This document shows positions 35,851-43,056 of a stretch of 64,000 nucleotides of DNA, piece by piece. Both the position numbers and the translations under genes were made by a program. This DNA is from Biformimicrobium ophioploci. GTDB lineage: Bacteria > Pseudomonadota > Gammaproteobacteria > Pseudomonadales > Cellvibrionaceae. The notes below the pieces were generated by a model. It worked only from the letters and a program-made list of their open reading frames with translations, was not told where the DNA came from and made no database searches. The number at the start of each line of letters is the position of its first letter. The stretch's first letter is position 1. The DNA is taken from positions 186,001 to 250,000 of the forward strand of contig NZ_BSYJ01000002.1 of the NCBI RefSeq assembly GCF_030270605.1, in the 5' to 3' direction.

Positions 35851-36957
35851 GTGCAAGACCACGCCGTAACCCCGGATGCCGAAACGCAATCCGATTCAAA
35901 ACCGCAGCGCAATGCCCACGGTTTCAAATTCACCGGCGATGGTGCCGAATATTTCCGTATCTGGATCGTCAATATCGTACTGACCGTGCTCACGCTCGGC
36001 ATTTACAGTGCCTGGGCCAAGGTACGCAACAAGCGCTACTTCTACGGCAACACCCACCTGATGGGTGAGACGTTTGAGTACACCGCGCAGCCACTGCAGA
36101 TACTGAAGGGTCGCCTGATTGCCGCGGCCATCGTGATCCCGCTGCTGATCTGGGGTGCGTTCAACCCGATCGTGCAGATCGTAATGGGTATCGCGTTCTT
36201 CTTCCTGTTCCCCTGGATTGCCGTCAAGTCATTGCAGTTCAATGCACACTATTCCAACTATCGCGGTGTGCCTTTTTCTTTCCAGGGCAGCTACGGCAGC
36301 GCCATTGGCGCATTCATCGGTTGGCCGATCCTGGGTATTCTGACTTTCGGGCTGTTGTACCCGTTTGCCTTCTACAAGCAGCAGGCATTCAAGTTCGGCG
36401 GCCATGGTTATGGCCGCAGCCGCATGAAGTTCGAGGCGACCGCCGGTGACTACTACAAGCTGGCACTGATCCTGATTGGTTTATTTGTTCTGGGCATTCT
36501 GGCGTTCCTAGCCATTTCTGCCGTACTCGGCGCCGTTGGTGCGATGATCGTTGGTGCAGCGGATGCCAACCAGGATGCGGCGGCCGGCGGCCTGGCATCA
36601 CTCGGTATAGGCATCTACCTGCTCTCGCTCGTCGCTTACTTCGCGTACTTCGCCTATGCAGCGGTCTACAACGCCAACCTTGCACAGAACAACGTATTGC
36701 TGCGCAAGCACGGCTTTATCTCCCGCTGGGAGTTTTTCTCCTACTTCAAACTGCTGCTGGTCAATACTGTTTTGATCGTGCTGACCCTGGGCCTGTTTTA
36801 TCCCTGGGCCAAGGTCCGCACGGCGCGCTACAAGGCGGAGCACCTGCTGTTTGTCCAGCACGGTGAGCTGGATACCTTTATCGCAGAAGAGAAAGAGAAA
36901 GTGGCGGCGTTCGGTCAGGAGATGGGCGACGTCATGGACCTGGAGATCGCGATCTAA
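35851..36957 (+). CDS. DUF898/YjgN-family inner-membrane protein
   Basis: A 368-residue polytopic protein starting at GTG 35851 behind AAGGAG. Two related halves each contain the family pattern TLGIYSAWAKVRNKRYF (about 47-63) and TLGLFYPWAKVRTARY (about 310-326), with FKFTGDGAEYFRIWIVN at the front. The family (YjgN) is uncharacterised. It overlaps the M48 peptidase gene by one base (TAATG), a coupling seen in many genomes, suggesting the two work together in the envelope. Confidence 0.9.
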   Translation: MQDHAVTPDAETQSDSKPQRNAHGFKFTGDGAEYFRIWIVNIVLTVLTLGIYSAWAKVRNKRYFYGNTHLMGETFEYTAQPLQILKGRLIAAAIVIPLLIWGAFNPIVQIVMGIAFFFLFPWIAVKSLQFNAHYSNYRGVPFSFQGSYGSAIGAFIGWPILGILTFGLLYPFAFYKQQAFKFGGHGYGRSRMKFEATAGDYYKLALILIGLFVLGILAFLAISAVLGAVGAMIVGAADANQDAAAGGLASLGIGIYLLSLVAYFAYFAYAAVYNANLAQNNVLLRKHGFISRWEFFSYFKLLLVNTVLIVLTLGLFYPWAKVRTARYKAEHLLFVQHGELDTFIAEEKEKVAAFGQEMGDVMDLEIAI

Positions 36958-38072
36958 TGCAGGCAATAGCGGGTACTTTCAAGGACGGCAAGATTTCCCG
37001 CGGGTGCGCAGCGGAGCTGCGCGCCACCCCATCTGCACGGCTGGAAGTCTACGCAGCGGAAGGTGGTGTGCAGGCCGAACGGCTGGCAGCGGCACCACTG
37101 GACGAGGTGCAAATTTCTTCGCGCCTCGGCAGTACGCCGCGGCACCTGACCTTCCCCGATGGGGAAATCATGACCGTTACCGACAACGACGCGCTGGATG
37201 CCATGCTGCATGCACTGGCGCCGTCGAAGACGCGCGGCCTGGTGCACTTCCTGGAGTCGCATTGGTTGGCAGTGGCTACGAGTGTATTGATTACCATCGT
37301 GCTCGCGTTTTTCGGTGTGCGTGACGGGGTGCCGGCCAGTGCCGAGTTCCTCGCCCATAAGTTGCCGCAGTCCGCCATGGATACCACGGCCGAAGCCACC
37401 ATGAAGCTGCTGGATTCCCGCTTTGTCGGCCCGACCAAGTTGAGCGACGCACGCCAGCAGACATTGCACGCGCGCTTTACGCCGGTGCTGCAACAGTTCC
37501 CGGACATGCAGTTGCGTGTACTGTTCCGCGATGGTCAGGCCATGGGCGCCAATGCATTTGCGCTGCCGGACGGCACTCTGGTCTTTACCGACCAGATCGT
37601 GGAAGCAGCAGAAACCGATGAGGAGCTGGTGGCGGTACTGGCCCATGAAATCGGCCACGTTGCACACCGGCACAGCATGCGTTCGGTGATCCAGGATTCC
37701 ATGCTGGTGACGGCCTATACCCTGATGCTGGGCGATGCGTCCGGTACGGCGGAAATCTTCCTCGGCCTGCCGATTGTTCTGACGGAAATGCATTACTCGC
37801 GCGGCTTCGAGGAAGAGGCGGACCAGTTCGCACTCGACTGGATGCAGGCCAATGCGATGAATCCACAGCACTTTGTCGAAATGATGAATCGCATTGCCGG
37901 TGACAGCTGTGTCAGGGTCGCTGGCAAGTCGAGCCGCAAGCTCGGTAATGCGGAGAACGGCAATGAGGTTGACCCGGAAAGCTGTGACAGTGGCTTGAGT
38001 AAATACTTCTCAACCCATCCGCCCACGCATGAGCGCCTGGAAAAGTTTATGGGGTCAGAACCTAAGTTCTGA
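36957..38072 (+). CDS. M48-family metallopeptidase, palindrome-derived C-terminus
   Basis: A 371-residue membrane-anchored zinc peptidase. A cytoplasmic N-domain of about 100 residues is followed by one membrane segment (104-120) and the M48 domain with HEIGH at 230-234 and the third zinc ligand in EEEADQFALDW. The family ends near THERLEKF; the last residues MGSEPKF and the TGA stop come from a GAAC-type palindrome. Its coupling to the DUF898 gene suggests an envelope quality-control role. Confidence 0.92.
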   Translation: MQAIAGTFKDGKISRGCAAELRATPSARLEVYAAEGGVQAERLAAAPLDEVQISSRLGSTPRHLTFPDGEIMTVTDNDALDAMLHALAPSKTRGLVHFLESHWLAVATSVLITIVLAFFGVRDGVPASAEFLAHKLPQSAMDTTAEATMKLLDSRFVGPTKLSDARQQTLHARFTPVLQQFPDMQLRVLFRDGQAMGANAFALPDGTLVFTDQIVEAAETDEELVAVLAHEIGHVAHRHSMRSVIQDSMLVTAYTLMLGDASGTAEIFLGLPIVLTEMHYSRGFEEEADQFALDWMQANAMNPQHFVEMMNRIAGDSCVRVAGKSSRKLGNAENGNEVDPESCDSGLSKYFSTHPPTHERLEKFMGSEPKF

Positions 38073-38099
38073 CCCCATGAGTTATCGAGCTCTGACCCC
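38051..38099. repeat. GGGGTCAGAGC palindrome and right half, M48 gene 3' end
   Basis: Copy 38051-38076 (GAAC/GTTC arms, loop CTAA) overlaps the M48 stop codon; a separate right arm lies at 38089-38099 beside the end of the converging HTH gene. Confidence 0.96.
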
Positions 38100-38104
38100 A
38101 TAAA

Positions 38105-38320
38105 TCACCCCAGCTCATAGAAAAAAACCTCGCCAATCGGCACCTGAAACACCAGCGCAATCCGAAAAGCCAGGTCCAGGCTGGGCGAGTACCGGTTGGC
38201 TTCCAGCGCAGAAATCGTCTGCCGCGTAACAGAAACCGCGCTCGCCAGTTCCGCCTGAGTCATCTCTCCTGCCTGTGCGCGAAGCTCCCGCACTCGGTTG
38301 TGAATACTGCCCTTTACCAC
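38105..38320 (-). CDS. Small Xre-type helix-turn-helix regulator
   Basis: A 71-residue DNA-binding protein: [32 protein letters not shown] forms a Cro/CI helix-turn-helix (about 9-40), then [23 protein letters not shown]. It belongs to the YgzD-like short regulators. It overlaps the upstream membrane-protein gene by 7 bp (38314-38320), so the two are translated together. Confidence 0.88.
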   Translation of the reverse strand: MVKGSIHNRVRELRAQAGEMTQAELASAVSVTRQTISALEANRYSPSLDLAFRIALVFQVPIGEVFFYELG

Positions 38321-38802
38321 GCGCCAATACCCCGTCGATACAGATACAACTGCACAAGCGCCCGCGCCACACTGGCAATAAGCAGAGCGAGAATCAGGAC
38401 ATTGGCGACTGTGGTGCCCGCGACCATGCCATCGGCCTTGCCAAGCAGGGCGGCCACAGGCGTAGCATTGCTGAACAGCAGGACACAGACACCGATGATG
38501 CAGGCGATCAGCAGGTAGTAGGCCACCCGGTTGGCGATGGCGTCGATCCGGTAGTCGCGTTCGTCCCTGAGTTCCGCTTCACTGGTCAGGGCAATCACGG
38601 TGGCCAGCACCGATGCCACAATCACGATCATTACCACCAGGCCAATCAAACCGCGAATATACGTGGCCAGGTCCTCCGGCCCGGAAACCGGTGCAGCTGC
38701 GAGCAGCTCCACGTAGTAAGCCGCCGCCAGAAGCGTTACCAGCAACTCTGCCCAGATATTCTTTTCCCTTGTCGCGATTTCCCGCCAGAGAGTTGTCAGC
38801 AA
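38314..38802 (-). CDS. Four-helix membrane protein paired with the HTH regulator
   Basis: A 162-residue protein with four hydrophobic helices ([74 protein letters not shown]). A TTG start at 38802 is chosen because a perfect GGAGG (complement 38809-38813) lies 6 bases upstream; the longer frame to 38859 also starts at TTG without a ribosome site. Such DUF2178-like membrane proteins often pair with YgzD-type regulators; function unknown. Confidence 0.75.
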   Translation of the reverse strand: MLTTLWREIATREKNIWAELLVTLLAAAYYVELLAAAPVSGPEDLATYIRGLIGLVVMIVIVASVLATVIALTSEAELRDERDYRIDAIANRVAYYLLIACIIGVCVLLFSNATPVAALLGKADGMVAGTTVANVLILALLIASVARALVQLYLYRRGIGAW

Positions 38803-38890
38803 GATCCACCTCCGATGTACCAATGTAAAAAATACCCGACATATAAAAGCATGCTCCAATTAACATGTAAACTATTTCTTACATGGTCGA

Positions 38891-39078
38891 ATTTGTGGGG
38901 TCAGAGCCTTTCTCCGATATTTGGGGTCAGAGCGAAAGCTCTGACCCCTTAAGTCAATTTATGGGGTCAGAGCCTTTCTCCGATATTCGGGGTCAGAGCG
39001 AAAGCTCTGACCCCTCAAGTCAATTTATGGGGTCAGAACCTAAGTTCTGACCCCAACAATCTCCAAAGCTCTGACCCC
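38891..39078. repeat. Palindrome cluster with 66-bp tandem units, upstream of the RAYT
   Basis: Left arms at 38897 and 38963, complete copies 38923-38948 (GAAA), 38989-39014 (GAAA) and 39029-39054 (GAAC arms, CTAA), and a right arm 39068-39078. The segment 38891-38956 is repeated almost exactly as 38957-39022, and the third start (39029) keeps the 66-bp register. Confidence 0.95.
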
Positions 39079-39366
39079 ACAAATTTCATTTAAAAAACTA
39101 ATCTCCCAATTGCCTGTAAATATGCAATCAATCACGCGCCACTTTCTGCAAAAAACACCCAAACGATAGTTTCAATCGTTCCTATCTTATTGTGCTGGCG
39201 CCATCGACGTTGCTAGGATGCGCCCGCCTCACAGGGAGAGCTCAACGGCAAACGGATTTGCTGTGAATCGTCAAGAAAAGGATTTCTTGCGCTCCCCGCG
39301 AAATCAACGGGATCAAACCCGTTGATTTCGTGAGGCACCTATTCTGCTTTCAAGGAGGAAACGCCC
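39079..39366 (+). promoter_or_regulatory. Promoter and structured leader of the RAYT gene
   Basis: No ORF. A candidate promoter is TTGTGC (39190-39195), 18-bp spacer, extended -10 TGCTAGGAT (-10 hexamer 39214-39219), predicting an RNA start near 39226. The RNA from there can fold as: GCCTCAC (39226-39232) with GTGAGGC (39330-39336); GGGAG-A-GC (39234-39241) with GC-G-CTCCC (39289-39296); small hairpins GCAAA/TTTGC (39248-39261) and AAGAAA/TTTCTT (39273-39288); and a 13-bp stem 39299-39311/39318-39330. A GATAG...CTATC inverted repeat (39165-39186) lies just upstream of the -35. AAGGAGG at 39352-39358 is the ribosome site. Confidence 0.6.
39299..39330 (+). promoter_or_regulatory. 13-bp perfect hairpin in the RAYT leader
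   Basis: Arms CGAAATCAACGGG (39299-39311) and CCCGTTGATTTCG (39318-39330) with loop ATCAAA. No T-run follows, so it is not an intrinsic terminator; it may insulate the ribosome site 22 bases downstream or stop read-through, as leader hairpins do in IS200. Confidence 0.75.
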
Positions 39367-40032
39367 ATGGCAAGGACGCCGAGGCTTTACCTACCGGGCT
39401 GTGCGCAGCATGTCATCCAGCGTGGCAACAACCGGCAAGCCTGTCTTCACAACGCGACAGACTTCAGGGCCTATCTGTCATTTCTGAAAGATGCGGCCGC
39501 GAAGCATCACGTCGCCATTCATGCATTCGTGCTGATGACCAATCACGTCCACCTGCTGGTGACGCCGGAAGGCGAGAAAAGCGTGAGCCGCATGATGCAG
39601 GACCTGGGGCGTCGATACGTCCAGCATTTCAATTACAGCCATAACCGCACTGGCACACTTTGGGAAGGTCGGTATAAATCCGCACTGGTGGATTCTGAAA
39701 ATTACCTGCTGAAGGTCTATCGCTATATCGAAATGAATCCGGTGCGGGCTGGCATTGTCAGCAACGCAGCCAATTATCCGTGGTCAAGTTATCAAGGCAA
39801 CGCGCTGGGCAAGCCGATCCGGATGCTGACCCCGCATCTTGAGTACCTGCGATTGGGTAAGGCCGGAGAAGACCGGCAAGGTGCCTACCGCGCGTTGTTT
39901 ATCGGGCGGATGCCGGCGCATGAACTGGCCACGATCCGCGAGGCGTGCAACAAGGGCGGGGCGCTGGGCGATGAGCATTTTCTGGCGCGTGCCGGGGTCA
40001 GAGCGGCCGGACTAGTGGGGTCAGAGCGCTAG
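39367..40032 (+). CDS. REP-associated tyrosine transposase (RAYT, Y1/HUH family)
   Basis: A 221-residue IS200-like single-strand transposase of the domesticated RAYT type. HVIQRGNNRQ (15-24) opens the domain, the HUH metal motif is His60-Val-His62 in LMTNHVHLLVTP, LWEGRYKSALVDSENYL follows, and the catalytic Tyr is Tyr120 (or Tyr118) in VYRYIEMNPVRAGIV; NYPWSSY then closes the domain. Known RAYTs nick and join REP palindromes and occur once per genome amid them. Its last residues, from GVRA to GLVGSER, are read from palindrome arms, and clusters flank it on both sides. No partner transposition gene or target-site duplication is visible. Confidence 0.93.
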   Translation: MARTPRLYLPGCAQHVIQRGNNRQACLHNATDFRAYLSFLKDAAAKHHVAIHAFVLMTNHVHLLVTPEGEKSVSRMMQDLGRRYVQHFNYSHNRTGTLWEGRYKSALVDSENYLLKVYRYIEMNPVRAGIVSNAANYPWSSYQGNALGKPIRMLTPHLEYLRLGKAGEDRQGAYRALFIGRMPAHELATIREACNKGGALGDEHFLARAGVRAAGLVGSER

Positions 40033-40106
40033 CTTTGTCCCCATAAATCAGATTCCCGGGGTCAGAGCTTTGGCTCTGACCCCATTAATCTCAAAGCTCT
40101 GACCCC
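39994..40106. repeat. GGGGTCAGAGC palindromes at the RAYT 3' end
   Basis: Left arm 39994-40004 and the start of copy 40017-40042 (loop GCTA, right arm with two changes) lie inside the RAYT coding end; copy 40058-40083 (TTTG) and a right arm 40096-40106 follow. GCCGGACTAGT before the 40017 copy recurs inverted at 40.94 kb. Confidence 0.95.
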
Positions 40107-40140
40107 ATTGATCCCCCCGAAAATCGGGCCTACCATACTA

Positions 40141-40160
40141 ATGCGCATATGAATGCGCAT
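40141..40160 (+). promoter_or_regulatory. Twin ATGCGCAT operator of ccdAB
   Basis: Two 8-bp palindromes ATGCGCAT (40141-40148 and 40153-40160) spaced 12 bp, 16 bases before the ccdA start. Toxin-antitoxin operons are commonly self-repressed through such repeated short palindromes. Confidence 0.6.
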
Positions 40161-40175
40161 TCCACGGAGCCCATC

Positions 40176-40421
40176 ATGCAACAGCTTTTCGATACAAATG
40201 CCCCCAAAAAGGCGACCAATTTGAGCATTAACAGCGACTTACTGGTAAAGGCTCGCTCCCAGCATATAAACCTCTCCGCCACGCTCGAGAAGGCCCTTGT
40301 GGATGAATTGGCCAAAATTGAGGCCGAGAAGTGGAAGCAGGAACACAAGGCGGGTATCGAGGCGTATAACGATTTTGTCGAAGAGAATGGCTGTTTTGGT
40401 GATGAGTTCCGGAGCTTCTGA
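40176..40421 (+). CDS. ccdA: CcdA-like antitoxin
   Basis: An 81-residue antitoxin. Residues 12-50 form a ribbon-helix-helix DNA-binding part (KKATNLSINSDLLVKARSQ, then NLSATLEKALVDELA), and the C-terminal tail AYNDFVEENGCFGDEFRSF is the classical disordered CcdB-binding end (Y-N-x-x-V-E-E-x-G-x-F-x-D). ATG 40176 has GGAG 6 bases upstream and is preferred to ATG 40149. Its stop overlaps the toxin start (TGATG). Confidence 0.92.
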   Translation: MQQLFDTNAPKKATNLSINSDLLVKARSQHINLSATLEKALVDELAKIEAEKWKQEHKAGIEAYNDFVEENGCFGDEFRSF

Positions 40422-40738
40422 TGGCGCAGTTTGATGTCTATCGGAACCCGAGCAGCAGGACGCGGCAGATGTATCCGTTGCTCGTCGACATCCAGCACGA
40501 CTACCTGTCAGATATCGCCACCAGGATTGTGATTCCGCTTGGCCGTGCGGAATATTTTCGCGGAGAAGGGCTGGGCAAGCTGACGCCAGCGATTGAATAT
40601 GAAAACGAGTCGCTGTTTATTCTGATTCCGCAAATTGCCTCCATGGAGAGCGCCAAGTTGAATGCACCGATTGGCTCTCTTTCTCACCTGCGCAGCGAGA
40701 TATTGGGCGCACTGGATTTCGCGATTTCCGGAATCTAG
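40421..40738 (+). CDS. ccdB: CcdB-like gyrase-poison toxin
   Basis: A 105-residue toxin: AQFDVYRNPS start, YPLLVDIQHDYLSDIATRIVIPL, and the end ISGI. CcdB proteins kill by trapping DNA gyrase and are neutralised by CcdA. The F-plasmid toxin ends Trp-Gly-Ile with an important Trp; here the residue before Gly-Ile is Ser, so gyrase poisoning strength or target may differ. Co-translated with ccdA. Confidence 0.93.
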   Translation: MAQFDVYRNPSSRTRQMYPLLVDIQHDYLSDIATRIVIPLGRAEYFRGEGLGKLTPAIEYENESLFILIPQIASMESAKLNAPIGSLSHLRSEILGALDFAISGI

Positions 40739-40752
40739 ATAAATGGACGAAT

Positions 40753-40885
40753 GGGGTCAGAGCTTTGGCTCTGACCCCTTAAATCAAAACTACGGGGGTC
40801 AGAGCGCTAGCTCTGACCCCACCAGTCGATTGGCTCTGACCCCTTAAATCAAAACTACGGGGGTCAGAGCACTGGCTCTGACCCC
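40753..40885. repeat. GGGGTCAGAGC palindromes, 3 copies, 65-bp tandem register
   Basis: Copies 40753-40778 (TTTG), 40795-40820 (GCTA) and 40860-40885 (ACTG), with a right arm 40833-40843. The stretch from TTGGCTCTGACCCC through AAATCAAAACTACGGG occurs twice, 65 bp apart (from 40765 and 40830), so part of the array arose by tandem duplication. Confidence 0.95.
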
Positions 40886-40905
40886 ATAAATCCCATCAAT
40901 CAATA

Positions 40906-41928
40906 ATGGATAATAAAAACCCAATGACCCTGACCCCACTAGTCCGGCGCTTGATGATCTTCCTGGATGGCACCTGGAACGACTCCGCGGACCAGACCAA
41001 CGTCTACCGCTTTGCGCGCTCGGTGCACGATTGGGACGGTTCTATTGAGCAAAAGACCTATTACGATCCGGGCGTGGGCACCGAGTGGGGCGTGCTGCGC
41101 AAGTTTGTCGGCGGCGTCAGCGGCTACGGTACCACCGGCAATATATTGCAGGCCTACGAATGGCTGGCGAACAACTATCGTGCGGGCGATGAAGTTTGGG
41201 TGTTTGGCTTCAGCCGCGGTGCCTATGCGGCGCGCAGCCTGGTGGGCATGATCCGCAAGTGCGGCCTGCTGGATATCGTCACTGACAAACTCCTCGAGCG
41301 CGTCTCCGAGCAATACACGGACCAGGTCGCGGAGCCTAAGCTAAAGGCGTTTCGTGAAAAGCACAGTAGTGAAATCGATATTCACTTTCTGGGTGTGTGG
41401 GACACCGTCGGCGCGCTGGGTATTCCCGGGATGCCGGCGCTGTCTGAGCACGGTTTGTTTTCATGGCACGACACCAGTCTCTGGCATCGGGTAAAGCATG
41501 CCTACCATGCAGTGGCGTTGGATGAACACAGAGAGGCGTACAAGGCATGTCTCTGGACAGGTGAAGCCACGACGGGCCAGCAGGTAGAGCAGTGCTGGTT
41601 CAGCGGCGCGCACGCCAATGTGGGTGGTGGTTATCCCGATGACCCGCTTGCAGATATCGCACTGCGCTGGATGCAGGATAAGGCGGTGGCCGCAGGGCTG
41701 AAGCTGAACCTGTGCGAGCCGGCGGAAGACGCCTACCTCGCACCCGTCACGGATTCGTATGAAGAGTTTCTGGGTGGGGTTTACGCGTTGACGCAGGGCG
41801 ATGAGGGGCGTTATAAGCGCCCGCGCTATGTCTCAGAGAGTGGGGACAAGTACCTGAATGTACGGGTGCATGACTCGGTACTTAAGCGATCGATGGAAGG
41901 GGTCAGAGCGTCAGCTCTGACCCCTTAA
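40906..41928 (+). CDS. DUF2235 alpha/beta-hydrolase, palindrome-derived C-terminus
   Basis: A 340-residue hydrolase. RLMIFLDGTWND is the DUF2235 opening; the nucleophile elbow GFSRGAY places Ser at 103; VWDTVGALG and SGAHANVGGGYPDD (catalytic Asp/His region) follow. The family includes type VI secretion phospholipases (Tle1) but also housekeeping enzymes; no T6SS gene is nearby. The last residues [10 protein letters not shown] and the stop come from a palindrome in another frame than prmC uses. The first residues MTLTPLVR also match an arm of the family, so the real start could be internal. Confidence 0.85.
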   Translation: MDNKNPMTLTPLVRRLMIFLDGTWNDSADQTNVYRFARSVHDWDGSIEQKTYYDPGVGTEWGVLRKFVGGVSGYGTTGNILQAYEWLANNYRAGDEVWVFGFSRGAYAARSLVGMIRKCGLLDIVTDKLLERVSEQYTDQVAEPKLKAFREKHSSEIDIHFLGVWDTVGALGIPGMPALSEHGLFSWHDTSLWHRVKHAYHAVALDEHREAYKACLWTGEATTGQQVEQCWFSGAHANVGGGYPDDPLADIALRWMQDKAVAAGLKLNLCEPAEDAYLAPVTDSYEEFLGGVYALTQGDEGRYKRPRYVSESGDKYLNVRVHDSVLKRSMEGVRASALTP

Positions 41929-42031
41929 GTTAGTATCTCCGGGGTCAGAGTCTCGGCTCTGACCCCTTCAGTTAGGATCTCCGGGGTCAGAGCTATTGGA
42001 TTAATGGGGTCAGAGCCAAAGCTCTGACCCC
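41899..42031. repeat. GGGGTCAGAGC palindromes, 3 copies and a left arm
   Basis: Copies 41899-41924 (GTCA, inside the DUF2235 3' end), 41941-41966 (GAGT/GCTC, an unpaired arm change, loop CTCG) and 42006-42031 (CAAA); left arm 41983-41993. Confidence 0.95.
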
Positions 42032-42108
42032 AGCATCCTGGTTGACGCCAAAATCTTCTTGTGTATTAATTTGCATGCGAATGCAAAGATAAACGATAAG
42101 GAGAGTTT

Positions 42109-42525
42109 ATGACCGCGATCAAAGATATTGCGAAGCGCTTTTTCGAGGCATGTGAAACCGGTAAGGGCTGGGATCAATGCCAGTCAGACTGTCACCCGGA
42201 TGCAACGTTTTCCGCGCAGTCTGGCGCGCTCGGCGGAATTGAAACGCTGAAGGATTATACCGAGTGGATGAAGGGCTTGTTGACTCTGCTGGTCGATGGA
42301 AACTACGAGCTGCACTCATTCGCAGCAGACGACGACAGCAAGTCTGTAACGGCATTCGCAACTTTCCGTGGTACGCACACCGGCGAAGGTGGCCCGGTTG
42401 CACCCACCGGCAAGAGTGCTGAAGCGGAATATGTCTACGTGATGAAGTTTGATGGCGACAAGATTCGTCACATGACGAAAGTCTGGAACGACGGCATCAC
42501 CCTGGAGCAGCTGGGCTGGGCCTGA
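42109..42525 (+). CDS. SnoaL-like (NTF2-fold) protein
   Basis: A 138-residue protein with the cone-shaped NTF2/SnoaL pattern: KDIAKRFFEACETGKGWDQCQSDCHPDATF at the front, a central YTEWMKGLL helix, and beta strands ending in KFDGDKIRHMTKVWND. AAGGAGAG precedes ATG 42109. Family members are small cyclases, isomerases or binding proteins; the ligand is unknown. Confidence 0.82.
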   Translation: MTAIKDIAKRFFEACETGKGWDQCQSDCHPDATFSAQSGALGGIETLKDYTEWMKGLLTLLVDGNYELHSFAADDDSKSVTAFATFRGTHTGEGGPVAPTGKSAEAEYVYVMKFDGDKIRHMTKVWNDGITLEQLGWA

Positions 42526-42526
42526 T

Positions 42527-42593
42527 GGGGTCAGAGCCTTGGCTCTGACCCCTTAGGTCAAATGCCCGGGGTCAGAGCCTCGGCTCTGACCCC
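42527..42593. repeat. GGGGTCAGAGC palindrome pair between converging genes
   Basis: Copies 42527-42552 (CTTG), starting one base after the SnoaL-like stop, and 42568-42593 (CTCG). Confidence 0.97.
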
Positions 42594-42601
42594 ATTAATC
42601 C

Positions 42602-43045
42602 TCAAACCTTCCGGATCTTAAGCCGCTCCGCCTCACGCCCCTCAACCAGCACATCATCCCCTTCCTGCCAGCCATCTGCCTGGTTGGCGATGGGCCAGAA
42701 GGTATCGCCGATCTGTACTACAAGGCCGGCGTTGGCCAGCACGACCTTGCCGCGCTTGCCCACCTGCTGCGACACGCGATCGTGCAGGCCGTGGTGGTCT
42801 TCCTGGCGGAAGGTGAACTCGCGGAAGAAGCGGAAGTAGGCGATGGTAAACACAATGGAGAGCGAGGCAAAAGTACTCACCTGTGCCTGCCAGCTGAGGT
42901 CCATCAGTGCACCGGCAAGGCCGGTCACAAACGCCGCCGCCGCCGCGCCAATCAGAAAACCGGAAAAGCCCAGCATCTCCGCAATCAGGAACAGCACCGC
43001 CAGGCTCAGCCAGTGCCATGGGGTCAGGTTGGTGACAAAGTCCAT
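42602..43045 (-). CDS. NfeD-family membrane protein (YbbJ-like)
   Basis: A 147-residue protein with two to three membrane segments in the first 75 residues and a C-terminal OB-fold-like NfeD domain (GKRGKVVLANAGLVVQIGDTFWPIA). It follows the stomatin gene by 11 bp, the invariant qmcA-ybbJ pairing, in which NfeD assists SPFH-protein assemblies. Confidence 0.92.
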   Translation of the reverse strand: MDFVTNLTPWHWLSLAVLFLIAEMLGFSGFLIGAAAAAFVTGLAGALMDLSWQAQVSTFASLSIVFTIAYFRFFREFTFRQEDHHGLHDRVSQQVGKRGKVVLANAGLVVQIGDTFWPIANQADGWQEGDDVLVEGREAERLKIRKV

Positions 43046-43056
43046 GCTCAGCTCCC

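Noticed and set aside
39165-39186. OxyR-type operator upstream of the RAYT
   Set aside because: GATAG...CTATC is suggestive, but the inner positions do not fit the consensus well and no oxidative-stress gene follows.
39299-39330. RAYT leader hairpin as an antisense of the tRNA-Gln anticodon arm
   Set aside because: CGGGATCAAACCCG resembles the complement of the anticodon arm, but any hairpin with a G/C stem and this loop would, and no wider similarity exists.
40906-41928. Type VI secretion effector locus
   Set aside because: DUF2235 occurs in Tle1 effectors, but no VgrG, PAAR, adaptor or immunity gene is adjacent.
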